Shown here one piece after another: positions 35,490 through 44,653 of a stretch of 64,000 nt of DNA. The DNA comes from Moritella marina ATCC 15381 (GTDB lineage: Bacteria > Pseudomonadota > Gammaproteobacteria > Enterobacterales > Moritellaceae). The stretch lies in contig NZ_CP044399.1 of NCBI RefSeq assembly GCF_008931805.1, positions 1,550,001 to 1,614,000 on the forward strand. Reading direction: 5' to 3'. Each line of letters starts with the position of its first letter. The first letter of the stretch is position 1. The notes beneath the pieces were generated by a model that saw only the letters and a list, made by a program, of their open reading frames with translations, was not told the origin of the DNA and searched no databases. The position numbers and the translations under genes are program-made.

Positions 35490-35975
35490 ATGAAACTTTC
35501 AACATTTGTAAAATCAACATTCATAACAACAGCATTGCTAGCAAGTAGCCTTACTTTTGCTGCGAACATTGAAGTTAACGCCAACAGTAACGACATCGCC
35601 ATTAGTGGTTACGATACTGTGTCTTACTTTACCAAAGGCACGCCAACGAAAGGATCTAACGATTATACCGCCGCTTACAATGGGGCTATTTATCAATTTG
35701 CATCTGCAAGTAACCGTGATTTATTTAAAGCAGACCCAAGTAAATATGCGCCACAATATGGTGGTTTTTGCGCAATGGGTGTGGCGCTGAATAAAAAATT
35801 AGATACGGATCCAACAGCTTGGCACATTCGTGGTGATAAATTGTATTTGAACTACAATAAATCTGTTCAGAAAAAATGGAATACAGATATCCCTGGTTAT
35901 ATCGAAACAGCACAAGTTAATTGGGTTGATATTAAAGGTTTAACGGAAGAGCAAATCGAAATCGTATACGATTAA
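35490..35975 (+). CDS. YHS domain protein, exported
   Basis: The 161-residue protein has a signal peptide (cleavage near TFAAN) and a YHS domain: GYDTVSYFTKG at residues 40-50 and YGGFCAMGVA near residue 90, with a single Cys in FCAMG. YHS domains are linked to metal handling, including copper. It is the first gene before the bufferin precursor, with only 9 bp between the genes, and both have the same GGAGAATATT leader. It may supply or bind copper in this pathway, which is inferred. Confidence 0.7.
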   Translation: MKLSTFVKSTFITTALLASSLTFAANIEVNANSNDIAISGYDTVSYFTKGTPTKGSNDYTAAYNGAIYQFASASNRDLFKADPSKYAPQYGGFCAMGVALNKKLDTDPTAWHIRGDKLYLNYNKSVQKKWNTDIPGYIETAQVNWVDIKGLTEEQIEIVYD

Positions 35976-35984
35976 GGAAGCATT

Positions 35985-36263
35985 ATGAATAACAAACTAT
36001 TGGTAAGCGCAGCACTGGCGGCTGTTATGTCTACGGGGGTTATTGCATCAGCTGAAGCTGGCAGTAAAAAAGAAAAATGTTATGGCGTCGCTAAAGCAGG
36101 TCAAAACGATTGTGCTAACTTGGCTGGTACACATTCTTGCGCGGGACAATCAACCCTCAGTGATGACAAAGGGGAATGGAAGCTCGTGAAAAAAGGTACC
36201 TGTTCAGAATTGGGTGGATTGTCAAAAAAAGAAGCCAAAAAGTTATATACAGCTTCTAAATAA
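35985..36263 (+). CDS. bufA2: Bufferin-type precursor (DUF2282)
   Basis: The 92-residue protein has a signal peptide (to about residue 25) and four Cys: Cys32 (EKCYGVAKAGQNDC), Cys43, Cys52 (HSCAG) and Cys73 (GTCSEL). This is the DUF2282/BufA2 pattern. Bufferins are RiPPs that bind copper in the periplasm; central Cys residues are converted to thiooxazole-type groups by the MNIO enzyme encoded next. Known members buffer excess copper. The modified form here is expected but not shown. Confidence 0.85.
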   Translation: MNNKLLVSAALAAVMSTGVIASAEAGSKKEKCYGVAKAGQNDCANLAGTHSCAGQSTLSDDKGEWKLVKKGTCSELGGLSKKEAKKLYTASK

Positions 36264-36279
36264 GACCTAGGAGAATATT

Positions 36280-37209
36280 ATGTCGGTAAACAATAGCGAT
36301 ATATTAGTGGGAGTTGGTTTAAGGCATCCACACTTTACCGACATACTGATCTCAGCTAAGGACATTACTTTAGCTAAGGAAATCGACTTTGTTGAAGTTC
36401 ATTCCGAGAACTTTTTTGGTCAAGGTGGCGCTGCCTTATCAGTACTTAAACAGGTAAGGGAGATATATCCTGTCAGTTTACATTCGACCTCTATGGGACT
36501 CGGCTCATTAGCAGATATCCCTGCGAGTTATTTAACGCGTTTAATGCAATTAACCGAAACGGTAGATCCTTTTTTAATGTCAGAACATGCTTGTTTTACA
36601 TGGGGTCATTTACAAGGCCTAGGGCAAGGACAATTGATACATAGCGGTGATTTGTTGCCTATTGCGCACACGCATGAAAATTTAAAACGCATGTGTGATC
36701 AAGTCGATAAAGTCCAAACCTACTTAGGGCGTCAGCTCATTATTGAAAACGTGTCAGCTTATGTGCAATTTGATGAGAGTTATCTATCAGAGGCGGAGTT
36801 TTTAACGCAATTGTGTCAGCGTACCGGCGCTAAAATATTGTTAGATATTAATAATATTGCTGTTAATAGCTTGAATTTTGAAGACGGTAATATTCAAACA
36901 TCGGTCAGCGACTATATAAGTGTGTTACCAGTAGATAGTGTAGCGCAAATACATCTTGCCGGTTGCAGTCCTGTAGCTGGTGGCCAAATGGTTATTGACG
37001 ATCACGCGCGTCCTGTTTCTGATGCTGTATGGCAAGGTTATCGTCAAGCATTAACACGTTTTGGTGCTGTGCCTACATTGGTTGAGTGGGATTCTGATTT
37101 ACCCACATGGTCAGTATTAGTTGGCGAAGCAAAAAAGGCACGTCATATAGCAAATGCTGTATTAGGCATTAATGCTGTAGGCCATGCGTTAGGAGCTAAA
37201 AATGTGTAA
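36280..37209 (+). CDS. bufB: MNIO family oxidase for bufferin maturation (DUF692)
   Basis: The 309-residue protein belongs to the DUF692 multinuclear iron oxidase family (GVGLRHPHF, EVHSENFFGQGG, LHSTSMGLGS, SEHACFTWG, LDINNIAVNS, HLAGC). These enzymes use iron to modify Cys residues of RiPP precursors such as bufferins and methanobactin. It lies directly after the DUF2282 precursor and before its DUF2063 partner, which fits the bufABC order. Overlap with the next gene is 8 bp. Confidence 0.9.
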   Translation: MSVNNSDILVGVGLRHPHFTDILISAKDITLAKEIDFVEVHSENFFGQGGAALSVLKQVREIYPVSLHSTSMGLGSLADIPASYLTRLMQLTETVDPFLMSEHACFTWGHLQGLGQGQLIHSGDLLPIAHTHENLKRMCDQVDKVQTYLGRQLIIENVSAYVQFDESYLSEAEFLTQLCQRTGAKILLDINNIAVNSLNFEDGNIQTSVSDYISVLPVDSVAQIHLAGCSPVAGGQMVIDDHARPVSDAVWQGYRQALTRFGAVPTLVEWDSDLPTWSVLVGEAKKARHIANAVLGINAVGHALGAKNV

Positions 37210-38092
37210 GCAGCATATCACTGATGAGCAGTATAGGAGTGAGCAGCAACGACTGTTAGATGCTATTTGGAGTGACGATCTCTCGAGTAAGCCGCTTTCA
37301 AATCCGATCACACATAGCCGGCATGGATTTAGTGCTCAAGGCATTGATATTTATCGTCGTAACTTACTAGCTAATGCTCAGCGTGCACTCAGTATCACTT
37401 TTCCAACTGTGTTTGAATTACTTGATAGTGATGTAAGTACCGATTTAGTTAAACAGTTTTTACAAATATCACCTCCAACACAAGGTGATTGGGCACAATG
37501 GGGAATTGATTTTGCTGATTTTATCGCTACAACTGATATATGTGCGGATTACCCATATCTTGCTGATTGTACTTCTCTAGATTGGTCTGTTCATTGTGCA
37601 TTACACGGCAATGATCAAACTCTTGCTCAAGGTTCGTTAGAGATACTAGGACGCTGTGAACCCGAACATATATTTATAGCGTTTAATGACAATGTGCAAT
37701 TGCTTAAAACGTCTTTTCCAATTGTTGAAATTTATGATGCTCACGATCATGACAATGAGAGTCAACGTAAAGCAGCATTGAATAATGCCAATCAATACTT
37801 ATCGTCAGCGCTGGTGGATCATTTCGTCATGATCTATCGACCTGAGTTCCAACCTCACGTAACAAGGTTAACCAGTAGTGAGGGGCGCTTTACTCAATCT
37901 TTAATAGAGGGGTATTCACTTGCTCAGTCACTTGATGCCATAAATGATAGAGGTGACAAAGACGGTAACGGTAAAGAGCATGGAGAAGAACACGATCCTG
38001 ATTTTTCGTTTCAGCCTTTTTCCTTTCAAGATTGGCTAGTTAACGCGATAGAAAACAATCTAATTCATTATTTTAAAGAGAGTTACTCATGA
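37202..38092 (+). CDS. bufC: Bufferin maturation partner (DUF2063)
   Basis: The 296-residue protein matches the N-terminal DUF2063 domain (EQQRLLDAIWSDDL, FSAQGIDIYRRNLLANAQRA, ITFPTVFELLD), the precursor-recognition partner of DUF692 oxidases. The extended C-terminal region (about 245-285) is rich in Asp, Gly and charged residues. Overlap with both neighbours (8 bp and ATGA) shows tight coupling. Confidence 0.85.
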   Translation: MCKQHITDEQYRSEQQRLLDAIWSDDLSSKPLSNPITHSRHGFSAQGIDIYRRNLLANAQRALSITFPTVFELLDSDVSTDLVKQFLQISPPTQGDWAQWGIDFADFIATTDICADYPYLADCTSLDWSVHCALHGNDQTLAQGSLEILGRCEPEHIFIAFNDNVQLLKTSFPIVEIYDAHDHDNESQRKAALNNANQYLSSALVDHFVMIYRPEFQPHVTRLTSSEGRFTQSLIEGYSLAQSLDAINDRGDKDGNGKEHGEEHDPDFSFQPFSFQDWLVNAIENNLIHYFKESYS

Positions 38093-38598
38093 ACAATTCA
38101 AATTCACTATTGTCATCAGCGCATCAAGTCTATCGACGTGTCGTTGCAAAGGTGACTATGCTAGAACCTGTCGTGTTATTAGCTGCGCGTGTTTATGTCG
38201 GTTGGGCATTCTTTTCATCGGGATTAACCAAGCTAAACAATTGGGATAGCACGTTATTTTTGTTTGAAGAAGAATACAGCGTACCCTTATTACCTTATGA
38301 ACTCGCTGCTTACCTAGGTACGGCTGCCGAGATAATTTTACCTTTACTGTTAATGGCTGGATTAGCGAGTCGATTCTCTGCGTTTGGCTTATTTTTCGTT
38401 AATATTGTCGCTGTTATTAGTTTAGAAGACATCGCGGCGGCGGCATATGCTCAACATGTGTTATGGGGAGTATTATTGCTACAAATCGTGATATTTAGCG
38501 GAGGACGTTTTGCATTGGACCATGTAATTAAACGCAAAATCGTCAAAAGGGAAATATTGAAACAGAAATCAGTTGAAACTAAAATACCAACAATCTAG
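38089..38598 (+). CDS. DoxX family membrane protein
   Basis: The 169-residue protein has four membrane segments and the DoxX signature (ARVYVGWAFFSSGLTKLNNW near residue 30). DoxX proteins are common last genes of DUF692 operons and may act in electron transfer linked to the oxidase or export step. The start overlaps the stop of the preceding gene (ATGA), so it belongs to the bufferin operon. The following 291 bp hold no clear feature except the chemoreceptor promoter. Confidence 0.85.
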   Translation: MNNSNSLLSSAHQVYRRVVAKVTMLEPVVLLAARVYVGWAFFSSGLTKLNNWDSTLFLFEEEYSVPLLPYELAAYLGTAAEIILPLLLMAGLASRFSAFGLFFVNIVAVISLEDIAAAAYAQHVLWGVLLLQIVIFSGGRFALDHVIKRKIVKREILKQKSVETKIPTI

Positions 38599-38889
38599 CG
38601 AACGATTTCTATGTACGATATAGCTGATAGCTAATCTACCTAATTAAGGGCATTTAAATTAGCGTAACATGCTGTCACCTGACTAAATAATGGCAAATGT
38701 GTATTCAAATGTAAGTATAACAAGGGCTAAATCCTATTCTACAAGGCATTTTTTGTGGAAATGACTTCTATTCTTCGTATACGTAATGTAGGGTTAGTGA
38801 AATGTTAACGGAATTGTAATAATTAACATTTCACTAACTGTTTCCTCATTATTGTGTTTCGACAGAATTAACTAAAGCAAGGATTTAGC

Positions 38890-40569
38890 TTGAACCTACT
38901 CAAAAACATTACGTTATCATTTAAAATATCTAGCCTTGTCATGGTGTTATTGTGTTCGCTGCTATTTATCTCTGTCAATCTAATCGTTAATAGTCGTGCC
39001 GTTGTCGATAATATTGAACTCGATTCTGAAATTAGGCAGTTTTATTCAAACATAAATAATAAATGGAAAGACATTCTCAAGGCTTACGAATTTTCAGAAG
39101 ACGTTGGCATGAAGTTTTCAGCAAGAGCTGTAGAGCAAGCAGAGCTAGAAGCGGCCACGGGTAAAGTTGAAACACTTATTAATGATTATGTTGCGAGTTT
39201 AATGACCGCGAGTAAGACCCTTGAAAATGAATGGAATTCTGTACTCACACTTAGCCAAGCTGATGGCATACTCAATACTCGAGATCAACTTGTTACACAA
39301 GCAAAGCACCTTAACGCCTCGCTATCAACATTAACGGATGTTTGGTTAACCAAAGCCACTTTTGTTGCACGTAAAAAAGCAGAAAAGGCCGCGCATCAAG
39401 CTTTCCCTCCAGTTATCGGCACTATTGATGTAATAAATAAAATGCATGATGAATTGGCAAGTATTCGTTCAAAACAAATCATCGCGGCTCAGAATCAAAT
39501 TGTGCTTCAATCTATGCTCCTTGCTGCAAGTATATTTTTTATCGTGATTGTTATGTCTCTACTTATGCTGCGTAGACTTAAAAGTGATTTGCAATCTATT
39601 GTGTCCGTGACTCATTCCTTAGCTGAAGGGGATCTAAGTCGTTCAATTGAAGCTAGCGATAACCGAGACGAGATTAGTGAAATAAAACGCTCGGTATTTA
39701 GCATGACCGATAATCTAAATAGCATTTTTAAATCTGTTACTTCACTGGCTAATAATTTGAATGCTTCGACAGACGGTTTGCTTAGCGATAATAAACAAAG
39801 AATAGAAGATGCTGAATTTCAACATTCTCAAATGACTAAACTTTCAGGGTCTGTTGACGCGTTATATTCTGTCTCTACTCAGGTTTCAGCTCATGCTGAC
39901 GGTGCATTAACTAAATCAGATGATGCGATTGAATCGGCCATTAAAGGCAAGGTTATTGTTAATGAAACGATTAGTTCGATTGAAAGTTTAGCTGGCGAAA
40001 TTGAAAATTCGGTATCTGCTATTCAGCAACTTGATAGTCAAGCTGACAATATCACATCTATTCTAGAAGTAATCAAAAGTATTGCTGATCAAACAAACCT
40101 GCTTGCTTTAAATGCAGCGATTGAAGCTGCGCGTGCTGGTGAACAAGGTCGTGGTTTTGCCGTTGTTGCAGATGAAGTTAGAAACTTGGCCCAGCGGACA
40201 CAAGACGCAACAGCAGAAATTCATGTAACACTGGATACACTTAAGCAGAGTACGCTGGTGGCTGTATCAACGATTAACAACAGTCATTCAAAATCACTTG
40301 AAAGTGTTAAGCATGTATCAAATGCAGGGAATGTGATTGACGAGATAAATATGTCTGTGAATCAAATTAAAGACATAGCTAAAGAGACATCGGCAGCGTC
40401 ATTGCAGCAAACCAATACACTTGATGAGATCCAAACCAACGTCAACGATGTGAATCAAGTTAGCGTAGAAAATACCACGCGGGCGCAAGTATCAATGTCC
40501 TCTGCATCTTCACTATCAGATCTAAGCAAAGAGTTACTCAGTTCGATAAGTTACTTCAAGTTAAAGTAA
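38890..40569 (+). CDS. Methyl-accepting chemotaxis protein
   Basis: The 559-residue receptor starts with TTG, with AAGGA 6 bp before it. Membrane segments lie near residues 15-35 and 205-227, enclosing a helical periplasmic domain of about 170 residues. A HAMP region follows (230-285), then the signalling domain with the conserved hairpin tip ([20 protein letters not shown] and [18 protein letters not shown]). The periplasmic part does not reveal a ligand. There are no chemotaxis genes beside it. Confidence 0.9.
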   Translation: MNLLKNITLSFKISSLVMVLLCSLLFISVNLIVNSRAVVDNIELDSEIRQFYSNINNKWKDILKAYEFSEDVGMKFSARAVEQAELEAATGKVETLINDYVASLMTASKTLENEWNSVLTLSQADGILNTRDQLVTQAKHLNASLSTLTDVWLTKATFVARKKAEKAAHQAFPPVIGTIDVINKMHDELASIRSKQIIAAQNQIVLQSMLLAASIFFIVIVMSLLMLRRLKSDLQSIVSVTHSLAEGDLSRSIEASDNRDEISEIKRSVFSMTDNLNSIFKSVTSLANNLNASTDGLLSDNKQRIEDAEFQHSQMTKLSGSVDALYSVSTQVSAHADGALTKSDDAIESAIKGKVIVNETISSIESLAGEIENSVSAIQQLDSQADNITSILEVIKSIADQTNLLALNAAIEAARAGEQGRGFAVVADEVRNLAQRTQDATAEIHVTLDTLKQSTLVAVSTINNSHSKSLESVKHVSNAGNVIDEINMSVNQIKDIAKETSAASLQQTNTLDEIQTNVNDVNQVSVENTTRAQVSMSSASSLSDLSKELLSSISYFKLK

Positions 40570-40669
40570 CTATCTACCGTTAACTTATCGACCGCTAACT
40601 TAGCCATAAGCTTAGCGAGGACTTTGTTTTTATGAACAAATGATCCTTTTACCTTTTCAGTGCGTATAT

Positions 40670-40699
40670 AACCATAGCTATCGACGCTATGGTTTTTTT
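40670..40699 (+). terminator. Terminator after a + strand unit
   Basis: AACCATAGC and GCTATGGTT form a 9-bp stem with a 7-base loop, followed by a run of T. It lies about 100 bp after the chemoreceptor. Confidence 0.85.
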
Positions 40700-40786
40700 A
40701 TGGTGTCTTAATCGGCTGGTGGCTAATCTGCTTATAATATTTAGCCAACGTTTTACCCCGTTTAAATTGTCAGAATAGGAAACGTT

Positions 40787-41056
40787 ATGGATGTGAACAA
40801 GTTAGAAAAACGAAATTTGTTAAAGGCATTTAATCTTATTACCAGCAAAGGCAATAAGTCAGATGGTGCTTATGAGTTTTCAGATATCAAAGCATCACAT
40901 GATTTCGATGGTTATACGTGTTGGTTAGCCTATAAAGATTTGACGGTCACCATGTTATTTCATGGTCCGTATAGATTTGATTATAAAGACAAAGAAACCG
41001 TTGATATCTTCTTTAAAAAGATATCAAAGTTACTCGATGATAAAGACAACGAATAA
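40787..41056 (+). CDS. DUF3081 family protein
   Basis: The 89-residue cytoplasmic protein has the DUF3081 core (FNLITSKGNKSDGAYEF, DFDGYTCWLAYKDLTVTMLFH). The family is found in Vibrionales and Alteromonadales; function unknown. It is followed after 13 bp by a TIGR02450 gene, with which it likely forms an operon. Confidence 0.75.
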   Translation: MDVNKLEKRNLLKAFNLITSKGNKSDGAYEFSDIKASHDFDGYTCWLAYKDLTVTMLFHGPYRFDYKDKETVDIFFKKISKLLDDKDNE

Positions 41057-41069
41057 CAAGGAGCCAAAT

Positions 41070-41285
41070 ATGAACAGTATTAATCCCAAATCGTTAATGC
41101 TCAGTAAATGGACCAAGGTTGATGTGGATAACAAAGAAAAGCATTTTATCATCACCCTGGTTAAATTCGATGAAGACAAAAAGGTTATCGAATGTGTGAT
41201 AGAAGCGGTTATGAGCAAGAAAGAATACAGCATAGATTGGCGAGAATTAAAATCGAGTGACAAATGGCGTATCGGCTGGCAATAG
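41070..41285 (+). CDS. TIGR02450 family Trp-rich small protein
   Basis: From the ATG at 41070, preceded by AAGGAG, this 71-residue protein reads MNSINPKSLMLSKWTKVDVD and ends WRELKSSDKWRIGWQ, the TIGR02450 pattern of conserved Trp and Lys. A longer frame from 40962 overlaps the previous gene and is not used. Function unknown. Confidence 0.75.
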   Translation: MNSINPKSLMLSKWTKVDVDNKEKHFIITLVKFDEDKKVIECVIEAVMSKKEYSIDWRELKSSDKWRIGWQ

Positions 41286-41301
41286 CTGCTAGCCACAGTT
41301 A

Positions 41302-41718
41302 TCACCATAAATAATACGCATAGCCATGCAATAAAACGATGATAGATGTGAGTCTTAATCGCATCGTCATATAAGCTATATTTCTATCATGTCCTTGGTT
41401 TAGTTTAGCTAATTTAGATTCGTATAAGAATAACAAAATGTAATTTACAACGAGGATCATCAAGGCTAGATGCTGGTTAACAAGCAAGCTAAGAAAGGCG
41501 AACAAGCAGAATATATTACTGACTATTTTCCTTCGGTCGTGTTTTCTTTCTTCACTTGTTTGCCAGAGTGTCCCGGCAACAAAGCTTAGAATGATAGCGC
41601 TATAGGCAATAAATACTTGTTTAGCATCTAACGGCAATCCCATATTATTAATACTTACATACAAGATGGCGATGAAGGGGATTAACCCCATGTAACCCAG
41701 TGTTTGTGATGTTCTCAT
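41302..41718 (-). CDS. DUF3429 membrane protein
   Basis: The 138-residue protein has four membrane segments (starting LGYMGLIPFIAILYV, YSAIILSFVAGTLWQ) and fits DUF3429. Function unknown. It ends 17 bp after the convergent TIGR02450 gene and lies 21 bp downstream of the flavin reductase gene, with which it may be cotranscribed. Confidence 0.75.
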   Translation of the reverse strand: MRTSQTLGYMGLIPFIAILYVSINNMGLPLDAKQVFIAYSAIILSFVAGTLWQTSEERKHDRRKIVSNIFCLFAFLSLLVNQHLALMILVVNYILLFLYESKLAKLNQGHDRNIAYMTMRLRLTSIIVLLHGYAYYLW

Positions 41719-41739
41719 AACTTTCCCCTCATGACACAG

Positions 41740-42414
41740 TTACAGTGCAATCGTATTACCATCGACACTGATATTTGTTGGTAATGTACCGGCTTTAGCG
41801 TAACTTAAACGAGATAATCTTGAGCTAAGGTGATAACTATCTAACCCAGAAACAGCTACGGTCTTTAGCGTTTCAATATCAATATAACCATCACTTCTTA
41901 TCGCTTTCTCATCACACAATATATCGGTGACTTCGCCAATCACTAGTTGGGTATTATTCAATGCGATCGGAATTATTTGTCGTAACGTCAATACATATTT
42001 AAGGCCACTTTCTTTAACAAATGGGGCGCTGTAGCCGTCTAAATAATGCTCAGTTAATCCTGTATGTTCAAACTCACTTTCGTCACTTAAATAACGCGCT
42101 GATGTTTGATGTGCGTTTATATAAAAATCCTCACTGACTTGATTGATTGTGTATTGCTTAGTCTGCTTGATATTTTCTAAGGTATGTCGAATTACGCTGT
42201 CCGGACGTGTAATAAAGCCAACTAAAGCGGGGGATGCACCTAGGTGAATAACTGAACTAAACATAGCTAAGTTAGTTTGGCCTTGGGCATTAATAGTGCC
42301 GATAAGGTTTGCGCTTTTAAAACCGGATAAGCTGTTAATTAAATGCGTTCTAAATCGGTCAGGCATGCTGCCAAGGGTAAGAGCGTTGATATGTTTCAAT
42401 TTGTATTTTTCCAT
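41740..42414 (-). CDS. Flavin reductase family protein
   Basis: The 224-residue protein matches FMN-binding split-barrel flavin reductases: NLIGTINAQGQTNLAMFSSVIHLGASPALVGFITRP here in two parts (residues about 37-72), and the conserved RPDSVIRHTLEN. Such proteins reduce FMN or bind it as a cofactor; the substrate cannot be told. Confidence 0.75.
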   Translation of the reverse strand: MEKYKLKHINALTLGSMPDRFRTHLINSLSGFKSANLIGTINAQGQTNLAMFSSVIHLGASPALVGFITRPDSVIRHTLENIKQTKQYTINQVSEDFYINAHQTSARYLSDESEFEHTGLTEHYLDGYSAPFVKESGLKYVLTLRQIIPIALNNTQLVIGEVTDILCDEKAIRSDGYIDIETLKTVAVSGLDSYHLSSRLSRLSYAKAGTLPTNISVDGNTIAL

Positions 42415-42631
42415 TATGATTAGTATCTTTCATTGATACGATGGATAACAGATTTAGGATCAAATAATATCGACTATTTCTAGGACTTTACTCACTTAAC
42501 GTCGAATAAAATGCAGCCTATTTATGGACTGATTGACATTACACCAAGCTTTGAACGATTTCACTAACTGAATAGGGCATAAATACGCTAAAATAGCCGG
42601 CTATTATCTTATTCTTGAGCCTTTTATATTA

Positions 42632-43912
42632 ATGACAACTGCAACAGCACCAACCAACTTTACTGAACTGGGTCTTATATCGCCTTTACTAACGCGATTA
42701 ACTGAAATGGAATATCAGCAACCTACGCCAATTCAAGCGCAAGCTATCCCAAGTGTATTAGCTGGACGTGATTTAATTGCAGGCGCTAATACAGGTTCAG
42801 GTAAGACAGCAGCTTTTGCACTGCCGATGCTGCAAGACTTATTCACAGAAAAGAAAAACAGTACTAAATCAAAAGGCAACTATGTTGCTGGACTTGTTTT
42901 AGTTCCAACGCGTGAACTTGCGATGCAGGTTGCTAACAGTATCAAATCTTATGCGTCTCACTTAAACGGCGAAATCAAAACTGTTGCTGTATTTGGTGGT
43001 GTGTCTGTTAATACTCAGATGCTTGCATTACGTGGCGGCACTGATATTTTGGTAGCAACACCAGGTCGTTTACTGGATTTGATTTCAAGTAATGCTATTA
43101 AACTAGACATGGTTAAAACCTTAGTGCTAGATGAAGCCGATCGTATGTTAAGCCTAGGCTTTACCGAAGAGCTATCTGCGTTGATGGCGTTAATGCCAAA
43201 ACAAAAACAGATTTTATTATTCTCTGCTACTTTCCCAGAACAAGTAGAAGCGTTAACTGAAGAATTGCTTAACGATCCACTTGAGATTCAATTACAAAGT
43301 GCAGATGCAAGTACATTAGTGCAACGCGCATTTAGTGTTAACCAAGGCGAAAAAACTGCCTTATTAGCGCACTTAATCAAGAAACACGAATGGCGCCAAG
43401 TGCTGATCTTCGTTAACTCGAAACACAGCTGTAATCACTTAGCAGAAAAACTGGCTAAACGTGGTGTTACATCACAAGTATTCCATGGTGATAAAGGACA
43501 GAGTGCACGTATTCGTACACTTGACGGCTTTAAAGCTGGTCAGATCCACGTATTAATCGCAACAGACATTGCTGCTCGTGGTATCGATATTGATAAACTA
43601 CCAGTTGTGATCAACTTTGACTTACCAAGAAGTCCTGCTGACTACATGCACCGTATTGGTCGTAGTGGCCGTGCTGGTGAAGTTGGTTTAGCGTTATCAC
43701 TTATCGACCATGTGGATGCGCACCATTTCAGCATCATCGAAAAGAAAAACAAAATCAAACTTGATCGTGAACAAGAAGCTGGTTTTGAAGTTGATGAAAC
43801 GATTGAAGCGTACGTTCCTATGGCACCACCAGAAGGTAGCGGTAAGAAAAAACGTAAGAACAAAGCACCTATCAACGCTGACATTTGGTCAAGAGATGCT
43901 GATTCAGAATAG
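42632..43912 (+). CDS. DEAD-box RNA helicase
   Basis: The 426-residue protein has the full DEAD-box motif set: Q motif (QQPTPIQAQAIP), AGANTGSGKTA, PTRELA, ATPGR, DEAD, SAT, ATDIAARGID and HRIGRSGRAG. The short C-terminal tail is basic and rich in Lys (GKKKRKNKAP). Length and lack of a long tail are closest to RhlE/SrmB-like proteins, which act in ribosome assembly and RNA decay; I give no symbol. Cold-adapted marine bacteria often carry several such helicases. Confidence 0.9.
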   Translation: MTTATAPTNFTELGLISPLLTRLTEMEYQQPTPIQAQAIPSVLAGRDLIAGANTGSGKTAAFALPMLQDLFTEKKNSTKSKGNYVAGLVLVPTRELAMQVANSIKSYASHLNGEIKTVAVFGGVSVNTQMLALRGGTDILVATPGRLLDLISSNAIKLDMVKTLVLDEADRMLSLGFTEELSALMALMPKQKQILLFSATFPEQVEALTEELLNDPLEIQLQSADASTLVQRAFSVNQGEKTALLAHLIKKHEWRQVLIFVNSKHSCNHLAEKLAKRGVTSQVFHGDKGQSARIRTLDGFKAGQIHVLIATDIAARGIDIDKLPVVINFDLPRSPADYMHRIGRSGRAGEVGLALSLIDHVDAHHFSIIEKKNKIKLDREQEAGFEVDETIEAYVPMAPPEGSGKKKRKNKAPINADIWSRDADSE

Positions 43913-43950
43913 CTAAAAATAGCGTAGAGCATTCAAAGTAAAACTTATAA

Positions 43951-43988
43951 ACCCCCGTTAAGAGTCATCATTTTACGGGGGGTATTTT
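43951..43988 (+). terminator. Terminator after the helicase gene
   Basis: ACCCCCGTTAA pairs with TTTTACGGGGGGT, followed by ATTTTT. The palindrome of the LexA-like family begins just after it. Confidence 0.75.
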
Positions 43989-43990
43989 TA

Positions 43991-44008
43991 ACTGTATACA
44001 TATACAGT
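43991..44008. repeat. Palindrome with LexA-like core, copy 3
   Basis: CTGTATACATATACAG (43992-44007) fits CTG-N10-CAG, with shorter arms than copies 1 and 2. TTTTACGG lies 13 bp before it. The rest of the gap to the HIT gene (44009-44263) contains only an 18-codon ORF (44167-44223, MKLRLSKNSLASDFRAEK), with no support beyond its start and stop. Confidence 0.55.
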
Positions 44009-44263
44009 CTTATTTTCTTCCCCGGAAAATTGGCACTTAAAACGTAACTAACCCTCTAATTAATTCACTATTAAGTATTTTATACACTCCTTATCTGTAA
44101 TATGTATACTGTTAGGATTACTGTCTAAAATTAGTATCTAAGTACTTAAACAATAAGACATTACATATGAAGCTGCGCCTATCAAAAAACTCATTAGCAA
44201 GTGACTTTAGAGCGGAAAAATAAGAGACCAAACGAATAGCGTTCTACAATTTAGGGAGAGAGA

Positions 44264-44653
44264 ATGACCATAGTAACAAAAATCATCAACCGTGAAATCG
44301 ATGCGGTTATTATTTATGAGTCCGAAAATGTGATCGCATTTGCTGATCACGATCCGATTAACTTTGGCCATATCCTTATCTGTCCAACGACACCTTACGC
44401 AACATTTATAGATTTACCTGCTTGTGTACATGATGAAATAACGCAAGTTGCTAGAGATTTATATCAGCGTATTGAATTCGCGTTTAAACCTGATGGTATT
44501 TCTTTCCTACAAAATAATGGCAAGTTTAATGAATTGTCACATTACCACCTACATATATTCCCGCGCTTTGATGCGGACAATTTTGGTTGGCAAAGTGGTG
44601 ATATTGGCATTCAATCAATAGACAAATTGCGTGAATCTTTAGCTTGTTTATAG
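44264..44653 (+). CDS. HIT family nucleotide-binding protein
   Basis: The 129-residue protein has the histidine triad near its C-terminus (HYHLHIFPRF, that is His-x-His-x-His) and INFGHILICPTTPYATFIDL earlier. HIT proteins hydrolyse or transfer nucleotides from mono- or dinucleotide substrates. It is convergent with and overlaps the MFS gene by 43 bp. Confidence 0.85.
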   Translation: MTIVTKIINREIDAVIIYESENVIAFADHDPINFGHILICPTTPYATFIDLPACVHDEITQVARDLYQRIEFAFKPDGISFLQNNGKFNELSHYHLHIFPRFDADNFGWQSGDIGIQSIDKLRESLACL

